DNA of 64,000 nt from Favolaschia claudopus. Taxonomy: Eukaryota; Basidiomycota; Agaricomycetes; Agaricales; Mycenaceae. The position numbers were made by a program, and so were the translations under genes. Positions 21,603 through 29,187 of the stretch are shown piece by piece. The notes beneath the pieces are model-generated. The model was given only the letters and a program-made list of their open reading frames with translations, was not told the DNA's origin and searched no databases. The stretch is from NCBI GenBank assembly GCA_037176885.1, contig JAWWNJ010000004.1, positions 2,914,001 to 2,978,000 of the forward strand. The letters run 5' to 3'. Numbering within the stretch: the first letter of the stretch is position 1; each line of letters opens with the position of its first letter.

Positions 21603-21748
21603 TAATGTGCATGTGATCGTGCCAGCTTTGAAAATACAAGATAAAAGAGTGATTCCACTGGGATTCGAACCCAGGACCTCTCCAGTTTCCGTCTGGATAT
21701 TGTTCTGATGCTCTACCACTGAGCTATGGAACCGACGCCAGTCTATCA
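21603..21748 (-). repeat. E3 LTR, left (3') copy, 146 bp
   Basis: I see no difference from 22060-22205. More than half of it is the tRNA-like unit. Confidence 0.93.
21650..21733 (-). tRNA. tRNA-like Pol III unit in E3 left LTR (isotype unassigned)
   Basis: 84 nt. A 7-bp acceptor stem (GGTTCCA with TGGAATC, one G-T pair) and A at position 73. D arm TA-GCTC-AGTGGTA-GAGC contains the A box TAGCTCAGTGG. T arm CTGGG-TTCGAAT-CCCAG contains the B box GGTTCGAATCC. A TTTT run follows 5 nt after the 3' end, as in a Pol III terminator. The anticodon region is abnormal: 34 nt between position 26 and the T stem, with a good hairpin TCCAG-ACGGAAA-CTGGA offset by 11 extra nt and no T at position 33. It is either a tRNA with an unusual intron or, more likely, a tRNA-derived promoter module that is no longer a working tRNA. 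Confidence 0.65.
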
Positions 21749-21766
21749 TCTCCCCTTTTTCAGAGA

Positions 21767-21784
21767 TGTGACGTCCCCGTCACA
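21767..21784 (-). promoter_or_regulatory. LTR-proximal hairpin of E3
   Basis: TGTGACG-TCCC-CGTCACA: a 7-bp perfect stem with TCCC loop, starting 18 nt inside the 3' LTR. Same loop and position as in E2, different stem. Confidence 0.75.
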
Positions 21785-22039
21785 CTATTCCCCTTGTGAA
21801 CATTGTTGATAACAACCCACTTTCCCGTTCTAGCTTATCTGGATTGCGTGCACTCGCTTGTACAGCTGCTCACACGACTCCACCAGACCCGAACTGCCAG
21901 AAATGGACTGCTTATCAAATTGGATCACAACACAGAACAGTGATCAGAACACTCAATCACTTGATTTCATCGCTTTTACAATCACACAGTTCAATTTGTT
22001 TTGCTTGGGCAAACAGGGACAAATTTCTTTGTTTGTTTG

Positions 22040-22057
22040 CCCTCGCGGTGGGCTCCA
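22040..22057 (-). promoter_or_regulatory. E3 primer-binding site
   Basis: The plus strand reads CCCTCGCGGTGGGCTCCA, so the sense strand begins TGGAGCCC, complementary to a tRNA 3' end with T at position 73. Two nt (TC) separate it from the 5' LTR. Confidence 0.85.
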
Positions 22058-22059
22058 GA

Positions 22060-22205
22060 TAATGTGCATGTGATCGTGCCAGCTTTGAAAATACAAGATA
22101 AAAGAGTGATTCCACTGGGATTCGAACCCAGGACCTCTCCAGTTTCCGTCTGGATATTGTTCTGATGCTCTACCACTGAGCTATGGAACCGACGCCAGTC
22201 TATCA
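22060..22205 (-). repeat. E3 LTR, right (5') copy, 146 bp
   Basis: Direct repeat of 21603-21748, ending in CTATCA at 22205 and followed by the GCGT duplication. Confidence 0.93.
22107..22190 (-). tRNA. tRNA-like Pol III unit in E3 right LTR (isotype unassigned)
   Basis: Second copy of the 84-nt unit, same sequence as 21650-21733, with the TTTT run downstream. In the 5' LTR it could drive a short Pol III transcript that would stop inside the LTR unless the terminator is read through. Confidence 0.65.
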
Positions 22206-22594
22206 GCGTCTTAGTAGAAATTTATAAATAGCTACTGCCGTCCGTCGCGCGCATCTTTTGCGCTAAAATTTTTCTTTTACATGTACCGCTGCTCTCCACG
22301 ATGAATACATTCCGTGGATATTCCATAGTATTTTGTACGCGCGTTCGCGCAGGCCGAACAATACACGGTATTGCCTGCAAACTTAAAGTGTGAGATCGAG
22401 ATTATCTTAAGTCAATTTTTAGCCGCTCAAGATAATCAGCGCGCCAACTCGCGTGTTTGATTATTGATGACGTTTGACCCATCAAGGGAGCAACCGGTCC
22501 AATTGTTCCGAGTACTCCTTTGAGAAAAGATTCACACGATCACTCATATTTAAGTTTTGTCTCGACTTGATTTTCCTTAGGCTTGTAATCCTTC
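22206..22594. other. E2 3' region between E3 and antisense gene B
   Basis: No feature recognised. Probably 5' sequence of gene B, with the displaced 3' end of gene A on the far side of E3. Confidence 0.3.
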
Positions 22595-23259
22595 ATGATC
22601 ACCCCCAATACGCCCAACATCTTCGACGCTACTACTTCGCCTGGTTGCTGGCCTATGGCCCATCCTGCTGCCTATAAACGCGCTCCAGACTTCTTGAACT
22701 ATATGAAGATGCTCGCGCTTAATGGCGTATGTTCTCTTCAAGATTTCCCTCTTTGCGACGAGGCTAACATTACTCCAGTTCTTTCGGAAGTGCACGAATT
22801 GTCGTCGCTTCAAATTGGTTTGCCAAAACGAAGGCTGGGGCAAACCATGTCTCGAGTGCACGACTACTGGAAATATCTGCCCTCTCGCAGAACGCTCTGA
22901 ATTCGTATGCCACATCAAGATGGAGCGCGAGAAATACCTCCATAATTTCTGCGGTCCTGGTGCGTCTCCCCTTGACTCTTTCTTGAGTCGTTCTAACAGT
23001 AATCAATTCAGACCGCGAGGAGGGTCTTATCCAGTTCTACGCCAATGCCCTTCAAGCTTTTATGGCGTTCGATAAAGCGGCCAACCCTGAGGCCAAGAAC
23101 TTTCGTCGCGACGGATTTGTAGGACACTTGTCCTTGATTTCCGACCCTTGGGCTGTTCAGTTCCTCGTTGATCATGTTGATCATCCTGACTTTGATTTTA
23201 CTGTGGTAGAGAGACAGGCTATTATGTTCCAAGCCTCCCTTGTTTCTGTACCTATGTAG
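22595..23259 (+). CDS. E2 antisense gene B: 186-aa protein with Zn2Cys6-type cluster
   Basis: Three exons, 22595-22726, 22779-22959 and 23012-23259, join in frame (561 nt) with GT..AG introns of about 52 nt. Exon 2 encodes a cysteine cluster C-X2-C-X6-C-X8-C-X2-C-X6-C (KCTNCRRFKLVC...CLECTTTGNIC). This fits the spacing of the fungal Zn(II)2Cys6 binuclear cluster, including the basic RRFK between Cys 2 and 3. The remainder (MEREKYLHNF, then an acidic-aromatic C-terminal domain) is not recognised. It could bind DNA as a small transcription factor, or be a nucleic-acid-binding retrotransposon protein. The first reading follows from the motif, the second from context. Confidence 0.75.
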
Positions 23260-23740
23260 ACCTGTACTTTTCCTTAGTACACGATACACCTTAAATCTAC
23301 GTCTCGCGACGGAATTTCCTTATTGATCTTGTTATGACAAAATTGACGTGTGAAGTCCGATCGAAGTCATGACTTAGTCGATCTCTCGTGACTTTGTCGT
23401 GACTTTTTATGATCGAGTCGCGCCAATTCTGTCTTCTTAGTTCAATCGGATTCCTTCCCGCGTGTAAATCTACGACAACCGATGTCCAGATTGCGTGTCC
23501 TGGGCTTAAGTCACGCGAGATCCTTGATGTATCACGTTTTCTTCCCTTAGGCGGTATATTCTTCCGCGTAGGCAAAGGAAACTCGTGACTTTTGATCGCG
23601 GTCACGTTTCTCAGGAACCCAGTAATTACGCGCGAGTCGAATCTCGACTCTGTATCCATAGGCTTCGTGCCACGTCTTCTTACGTGTCTAGAGAATAACC
23701 AATGAAGTCTCGCCTGACTTTGACGCGATTTACTAGTCCC
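23260..23740. other. E2 spacer between antisense genes B and C
   Basis: Rich in CGCG and TCGTGACT motifs. An open minus frame (23659-23297) has no recognisable content. Nothing else seen. Confidence 0.3.
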
Positions 23741-23776
23741 CTCCCCATTTCATAAATTTTAACTGTCCTCAGTTAA
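23741..23776 (-). promoter_or_regulatory. internal copy of the E2 PPT plus hairpin (possible central PPT)
   Basis: 23741-23757 is identical over 17 nt to the PPT at 18083-18099. It is followed, at the same spacing, by a hairpin TTAACTG-TCCT-CAGTTAA (23759-23776) whose stem differs from that at 18101-18118 but pairs perfectly. It lies 5.7 kb from the 3' LTR and directly upstream of antisense gene C. Confidence 0.7.
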
Positions 23777-23781
23777 CACGT

Positions 23782-25245
23782 ATGGCACCCGCTCCTTCCT
23801 ATAAAGAGTTCGAGTTCTTTCGACCTTTCACCAGTCTTTTCGACGACTATCCTTCTCTAGTTGCTTTAACAATGTCTCCATCTATTCGCGCTCACCTCAC
23901 CACCGCTCAATATGAAACCCTTATTTCAATTGGGGACAAGGTTGCCGCGACTCGCTACCCTGATCGTACCAAGCAGCGCGCCTTCCTGGACCAGCAAACC
24001 GTCCTCTTGGTGCGTTTGCTTACATCCTAGGATTCGCATTGTTGCTGATTCAATTATTCTTCAGGATAGTATGTCGGCTCTCCTTCCTGAGATTGCCAAG
24101 GAAAAACCGCTCTACGACACCTACTTCGCCGTCAAGAACAGTTACCACCAGTCCGCTACCAATCCCAACGGTGCCATCGGTGGCCGCTACCCCGTCATCT
24201 TCGACCTCTGCGCTCGCATCAAGTACGAACACGACCATCTTCGTTCCGGCACAACCTCTAGTCAACAAGCTCATCGTACTGAGCTCGAGGAAGCGCGCGC
24301 TGTCGCTGAGGAATTAGAGGCTAAGTCCTCTAAGAAAGGCAAAGGCAAGGGGAAGGTGAGTTCCGAATTAATTCTTGTCGCGTTTTGTCTAATAATTCAG
24401 GCAAAGGCGAAGAAGTCGAAAGCAACCGTTGAGGATCCCAACGATTCTCCCTTCGACGATTCCGAACTTCCTCTCCCTACCGGTGAGCTCGACGATGTCA
24501 TGATTGTCGATACTGAGCCGGTATGTACCTAGGTCTCGCCTCTCGACTCGAGGTTATTGACCAACTCTGCGATGCTCTTCGCGCTTTCCAGGTCGAGGCT
24601 ACTGCGCCTGGTTCTCGCTCGACTCAGTCTTTGGACGAGCGTCCTCATGTGAGCAACCCTCTCCAAACTTTGAAAATCCTCGGGCAATTTGCTCGATTAA
24701 TTCGTCGGGACAGCGTGCCTCTCAGTCGAGTAGTGCGCGCCCTTCCTCGGTACGCCTCTCATTTTTAAGAATGAAGGGTTTTGACCGAAGGGCTCCCCCT
24801 TATCTCAAGGCCATGGCTGTTCTTGCCCGTACTGACCCCGACTCAGTATCTGGACCCGTTCACGAGGACTTCCCGGTCCCACCACCTCGCAAGCGATCGC
24901 GGCCGTCCAACTTTGCCTATGAGGATTCCGCAGAACAGTATACCGGTGCGTTATCATCTTACCCAGATTTAAGTCGCGCTTATTTATTATTTAGCGACCG
25001 AGCTCGCCACTAACGGCGAAGCAGTCCAGAAAACTGTTGCCGAAGCTACTAAGCTCGTTGAAGCCAGCTCCTCTGATGATAACCTTGGATCCCTTCGACT
25101 ACAGGAGGCGGACCTCAGGAGCCGGATTGGATTTGCCAACTCGCAACTTCGATACACTCTCAATCACCGACAGCTCCTCGTCGATGAGCTCAAACGAGTT
25201 CTTGACCTTCAACACGACCGCTCCGCCAAAGCCCCCTCGACTTGA
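23782..25245 (+). CDS. E2 antisense gene C: 383-aa unknown protein
   Basis: Seven exons join in frame: 23782-24009, 24065-24355, 24401-24520, 24592-24648, 24714-24749, 24777-24945 and 24995-25245 (1152 nt, 384 codons), with GT..AG introns. The N-terminal part (FEFFRPFTSLFDDYPSL, MSPSIRAHLTTAQYETL) looks helical. It is followed by a Lys-rich patch (SSKKGKGKGK, AKAKKSKA), an acidic segment, a second basic motif (PPPRKRSRPS) that could be a nuclear signal, and a C-terminal coiled-coil-like helix (LRLQEADLRSRIGFANSQLRY). No Cys cluster and no known family. It overlaps nothing on the sense strand and stops about 420 bp before the end of integrase. The 24749/24777 intron is only 27 nt, so that junction is the weakest part of the model. 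Confidence 0.65.
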
Positions 25246-25664
25246 GATCCTCGAACGTCCTCAGAACCCAAAGTTCGTTTATTATTCGGGCTTTAGCTTT
25301 TCTGCGATTTGCAGCTGATTCTAGTTCTTTCGAATTAGCATCGAGTCCCCCAATCGCACCCATCGTCGTACTTCCAAGACTACTCATTGTCCTCATTGTG
25401 ACACATCTCGCCATCACCTTGCTTTTTGCTAGTAATTTATTTTAGACGCCTCGAGTTTACCTATGCAAACCCTTCGCCCAACTCCTATTACTGTCTTTAC
25501 TTGACCTCCTCGAGCAGTCCTATCCCCTTTGATACGCCCAACTCGTGATACGCACACTCTTTCACCTCTGTTTCATCCCTTTATGCCTTATGCCCTATGC
25601 AATATATGTCTTTACCGCGGTACTTTGCGTTTGAACCGTTCTCGGCAATCACCGCTAAGTTATC
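25246..25664. other. E2 spacer between gene C and the integrase end
   Basis: Convergent 3' ends of gene C (plus) and pol (minus). No other feature seen. Confidence 0.3.
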
Positions 25665-27335
25665 TCACGGTTGAACCTTTCTCCGAGATGACCGACGAGG
25701 CTGATCTTCGTACGAGACTTCCTTTCGAATCTCGTCTAAGTCCAGTTCCTCGACTTGGTCTTCCTCGAATTCATCTTCCTGTTCTTCCCCATCGTCTTCG
25801 TCCTGTAGCTCCATCCTTGACTTAACGTGAACTTTACGGAACTGTAAATCTTGACCCGAATATTCATCTGAGTCCTTCATCGCAGCCAGTTCGTCAAGTT
25901 TTTGCGGAGACAAGTCGATTAAGTCTAGGATAGTTCCTGGCAGCTCGAGTTTCTCTCTTTGTTCAAAAGGTATCACTCGGAATTGAGCTATTTTGCCTTG
26001 GAAGACTGAACCGTCCAGTTCGCAACATATATATGCACCGCCTTTGGCACGTCTAACTACTATCATGGGTCCTAAGTATCGAGGGTGCATTTTCCTGTTC
26101 AGCGACTTCTCAGTAGTTGTGTTCCTGACTAGGACCAGATCGCCTGGTTGGAAGTTATAATCTTTTATCTTCCCGCGATTTTCCTCCTCGTACTTTTTGA
26201 CCATCTTCCGTTTCTCCTCACTAACTCGTTCACGCATTTCCTCCACATGTACTGAATGCTTGGCGAGTGCCTTAGCCCTCAAACCAATTAGTTCAGCGGT
26301 GGAAATTGGCGCGCCTGGGTATTCTACCAACCAGGTTGCTTCCTCGATGTCCAAAGGTAATATTGGATGGGCACCACATACTGCGAAGAATGGAGAACAC
26401 CCCATTCCTCTTCTTACAGTTATACGGTCTGCCCATAATACCTGAGGGAAGAACCAATACCATTTCTTAACATCACCGCCGGTTGCCTTGTACAATGATT
26501 GCCGGATATCCCAGTGCCCTCTTTCCACAGTTCCGTTCGCCTGGGAATTGTAAGCCGAGATTTTAATTCCAACTACCCCGTACTTCGAGTTTAACCATTT
26601 TAGCGCGGCAATGAACTGCTTGGCATTATCAGTTACAATCCATTCAGGACATCCCCAACGACAGATTACATCCTCGAGTAAAAACTTGCCGATAGTTTCG
26701 GCATCCTCGGATCTCATCGGCCGGCCTTCAACATACCGCGACAAGGAATCCCTCGCCGCTATTGAATACCTGTGACCGTTCGAGACTTCACCCATTATCA
26801 TGACATCGGTGTGTATCTTCTGGAAGATGCTTGGAGTCAAGGTAGGTCTCGGCGGGATTTTCAACAGAGCTTTCTGCCTTTGCTGACATATTTTGCAGGT
26901 ATTGCAAAACCAAGTCACATCGCGTTCAAGTTCTGGCCACCAAAATCGAAGCTCGATCTGAGAACGAGTCGCGTATATTCCTCGGTGCCCCAAGGCATTA
27001 TGCGACGCCCTCATCATGTACATTCGATGTTCCTTCGCGACTACCAATTTATGCATCGAACCTTCTCCTTTCCTATATAACTTTCCACCCTTGCTCAAGA
27101 AGAAGTATCTGGCAAATTTCATGAATTTCTTGAATTCCTTGTTATCCATTCCAGCAGGTCTAACAAGAGGACTCTTTAGCCATTCCTTCACAATCTCGAT
27201 TCTCTCGTCCTGGGCTAATGCTGCCCCGGATCGGTGATCCTCGACATATTTCTCTCGCTTGTCTGGGTTGTTTCTAAGTTCTAGGTCTGGAAGTAACGGT
27301 TCTCCCCCTTCCACCGATACTATATATTGCGGCAT
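25665..27335 (-). CDS. E2 integrase (3' part of Pol, frame-shifted from RT)
   Basis: The open frame runs from about 27335 to the stop at 25665. The integrase zinc finger reads HNALGHRG...CKICQQRQ. The DDE core shows HTDVMIM, VTDNAKQF and NGTVERGHW. A GPY/F module RYLGPMIVVRRAKGGAYICCELDG follows, then an acidic tail with a basic end (RRSSRRKVQP). No chromodomain. The frame differs from that of RT at 27274-29151, and the RNase H domain and linker that E1 has between them are missing, so as it stands the protein cannot be made as a normal Pol fusion. Catalytic residues are intact. Confidence 0.88.
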   Translation of the reverse strand: MPQYIVSVEGGEPLLPDLELRNNPDKREKYVEDHRSGAALAQDERIEIVKEWLKSPLVRPAGMDNKEFKKFMKFARYFFLSKGGKLYRKGEGSMHKLVVAKEHRMYMMRASHNALGHRGIYATRSQIELRFWWPELERDVTWFCNTCKICQQRQKALLKIPPRPTLTPSIFQKIHTDVMIMGEVSNGHRYSIAARDSLSRYVEGRPMRSEDAETIGKFLLEDVICRWGCPEWIVTDNAKQFIAALKWLNSKYGVVGIKISAYNSQANGTVERGHWDIRQSLYKATGGDVKKWYWFFPQVLWADRITVRRGMGCSPFFAVCGAHPILPLDIEEATWLVEYPGAPISTAELIGLRAKALAKHSVHVEEMRERVSEEKRKMVKKYEEENRGKIKDYNFQPGDLVLVRNTTTEKSLNRKMHPRYLGPMIVVRRAKGGAYICCELDGSVFQGKIAQFRVIPFEQREKLELPGTILDLIDLSPQKLDELAAMKDSDEYSGQDLQFRKVHVKSRMELQDEDDGEEQEDEFEEDQVEELDLDEIRKEVSYEDQPRRSSRRKVQP

Positions 27336-29187
27336 TACAAGTCCTTCGGCCTTGTAAGTCTGAACAACCTAAAGGTTTCAGAGCGGGACATACTTTTATC
27401 GCTTCCTTGAGTGCATTCATAGCCGCGACTTGTTCTGGACCCCATACGAATTCAACATCATTCCTTAATAACTTCGTAATAGGTCTACAAATTTTTGCGT
27501 ATCCGTCTATGAACATTCGCAGAACCCCAGTTGTACCTAGGAATTGCCTTACGCCAGAGACATCCTCGAGAGGTCCCCATCGAACAATAACTCCAATACG
27601 GTCAGTTCCTGGTCTTCTGCCTTCAAACGAGCAAATGTGTCCAACTACCGTGAAGACGTCCCAACATAGTATACTCTTCATACCTGAGAACGTTCCTCCA
27701 CTATACTTGAGTCGCTGAATTACGCGATTCAGGTTCAAGAAGTGTTCCCAAATAAACCTCCTAATTCCGGGGTTCTCGGGTATAGTTTCATAATTTCCGT
27801 CTTTATCCTGATATCGAGTTCCCCCTCCTCTGATTGGTACATCATCGATGTAGGGTATCGTTACATGCGGGATTTCATCCCTTAGAATATACGTGACGTC
27901 GTCATGAAATATTGGAACCGAGTTTGTCCACCCTTGAGGAAGCTTGACTAAACGAAGCGCGCCAAAAGGCGTTTGGAACGTTGTAAAGTCCCTCGATCCT
28001 TCCGCTATGTCTCGATGGTCATATCCTGAGTACAAGTCGAGGCATCCTCCACATGCTCTTCCAGCGAAGTGGTCTGCCAATTCATCTGTCGCGGGAGGCA
28101 CCCCCGAGTGAGCAATGGTTACCGCGTTTAGCGGTTCCAAGGCATGTACTAAGCGAATGCTCTTCCCATCCTTCTTTACTACTCCGAAGAATTTACTCCG
28201 GTACGAGGAATTTGAAGGCTCATAGACTCCAGCGTCTAGCTTCTTCTTTATAACCTTACAAAATTCCTCGAGTTGTCCGCGCGGAATTGGGATACTTCTT
28301 TCTACCCAAGTCTCGTGCTCGATTACAGGAAACTCGACTGGAGGGAAGAATTCATGTTTGAAACTGCCTCGTTCAGAGTCGTCCCAAGCGAATCCCGCCT
28401 CTTGCTTCATCATTAAATCGTGCATGAGCTTCCGCTCTTCCTCCCAAAGGAAATCCCCTTCATGCTGCTTATCTATCATCTCCTTCCTTTCAGCGGTATA
28501 CCTCCCAGTAGGTACGAAGTCCGCTGGTTTCGGATTTAATGGCGGCATGTCCGCTAGAGGATCTCCAATTATCTCGCGCTTGATTCTATATTTCTCCGGA
28601 AGCTCTGTATAGACTGGCCGGATTTTCAATCCGACTGGTTTATATTTCTTGCCCGCGAGAACCGAAACTTTTGGTACTTCTTCCTTGATTTCCTCGGAAC
28701 AAGTGCTACAAGACTCTGGTGATATAAAATCCGCCGAGGCGCAACATCCACACCTTACTCCTTGCGTAAAGGAGTGTACTTTCCTTATCTCGACAGGTGT
28801 TTTAGTGCGCGGGCCTTCTTCGGGCTTCTCGGGGATGTTCGGTTCCCCTTGTACCTCGATTTCCGGTCCTTCCCTGGTACTCCAAGTAAAGACACCGTAT
28901 TTCTTGGTTGTCTTATTCTTTTCAAGCTTCTTACCCTTGCGGGTCTTCTGCCTAAATTCTTGGAACAAGGTCTGCGCCCTTCTATCTCTCTTCATCGATC
29001 TCGACCCAGTTGACGCACTAATATACGCCTCCTGAATCTCTGTCTCATCAAATGTAAGCCCTCTCGGCTTAAAATATCCCTCGATCTCTAACTCCTTATT
29101 CTCATTAAACCCAAGTTTTAGCGCCACTTCTCCTCGTTCTTGCAAATGCACTAAGTCATCGAAGTTAGGCGAAAAACCTGCTCCGCT
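27274..29187 (-). CDS. E2 reverse transcriptase (RNase H lost)
   Basis: RT domain with LVHALEPLNAVTIAHSG, DLYSGYDHRD, catalytic YIDD (TIPYIDDVPIRGG) and the thumb region VRQFLGTTGVLRMFIDGY; the homologous part of E1 Pol is intact. The frame opens at 29187, overlapping the end of the protease frame by about 36 nt in the -1 frame, and has no good ATG, so frameshifting is likely. After VCPALKPL (about 27375) the sequence passes straight into GCSDLQG.. where E1 has the RNase H start, then reaches a stop at 27274. By comparison with E1 about 550 bp are missing. The upstream part (28650-29100) carries a C-X-C-C..C motif (RCGCCASADF) of unknown meaning. Confidence 0.85.
   Translation of the reverse strand, partial: SGAGFSPNFDDLVHLQERGEVALKLGFNENKELEIEGYFKPRGLTFDETEIQEAYISASTGSRSMKRDRRAQTLFQEFRQKTRKGKKLEKNKTTKKYGVFTWSTREGPEIEVQGEPNIPEKPEEGPRTKTPVEIRKVHSFTQGVRCGCCASADFISPESCSTCSEEIKEEVPKVSVLAGKKYKPVGLKIRPVYTELPEKYRIKREIIGDPLADMPPLNPKPADFVPTGRYTAERKEMIDKQHEGDFLWEEERKLMHDLMMKQEAGFAWDDSERGSFKHEFFPPVEFPVIEHETWVERSIPIPRGQLEEFCKVIKKKLDAGVYEPSNSSYRSKFFGVVKKDGKSIRLVHALEPLNAVTIAHSGVPPATDELADHFAGRACGGCLDLYSGYDHRDIAEGSRDFTTFQTPFGALRLVKLPQGWTNSVPIFHDDVTYILRDEIPHVTIPYIDDVPIRGGGTRYQDKDGNYETIPENPGIRRFIWEHFLNLNRVIQRLKYSGGTFSGMKSILCWDVFTVVGHICSFEGRRPGTDRIGVIVRWGPLEDVSGVRQFLGTTGVLRMFIDGYAKICRPITKLLRNDVEFVWGPEQVAAMNALKEAIKVCPALKPLGCSDLQGRRTCNAAIYSIGGRGRTVTSRPRT

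Larger units (their letters stand above)
21603..22205 (-). mobile_element. E3: 603-bp TRIM-like miniature LTR element with tRNA-like LTRs
   Basis: Two apparently identical 146-bp LTRs enclose 311 bp without coding capacity. Flanked by a 4-bp duplication GCGT (21599-21602 and 22206-22209). The PBS at 22040-22057 is identical to those of E1 and E2, with the same 2-nt gap to the LTR as in E2. The purine tract AAAAAGGGGAGA and the first eight LTR bases TGATAGAC match E2. These shared cis signals suggest that machinery of the E1/E2 lineage mobilises it. Size and structure are those of terminal-repeat retrotransposons in miniature. Confidence 0.9.

Noticed and set aside
21650..22190. Two ordinary tandem tRNA genes
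   Set aside because: The repeated unit is 146 bp including non-tRNA flanks, with PBS, PPT and a target duplication around the pair, so they are LTRs of one element; the anticodon arm is also abnormal.
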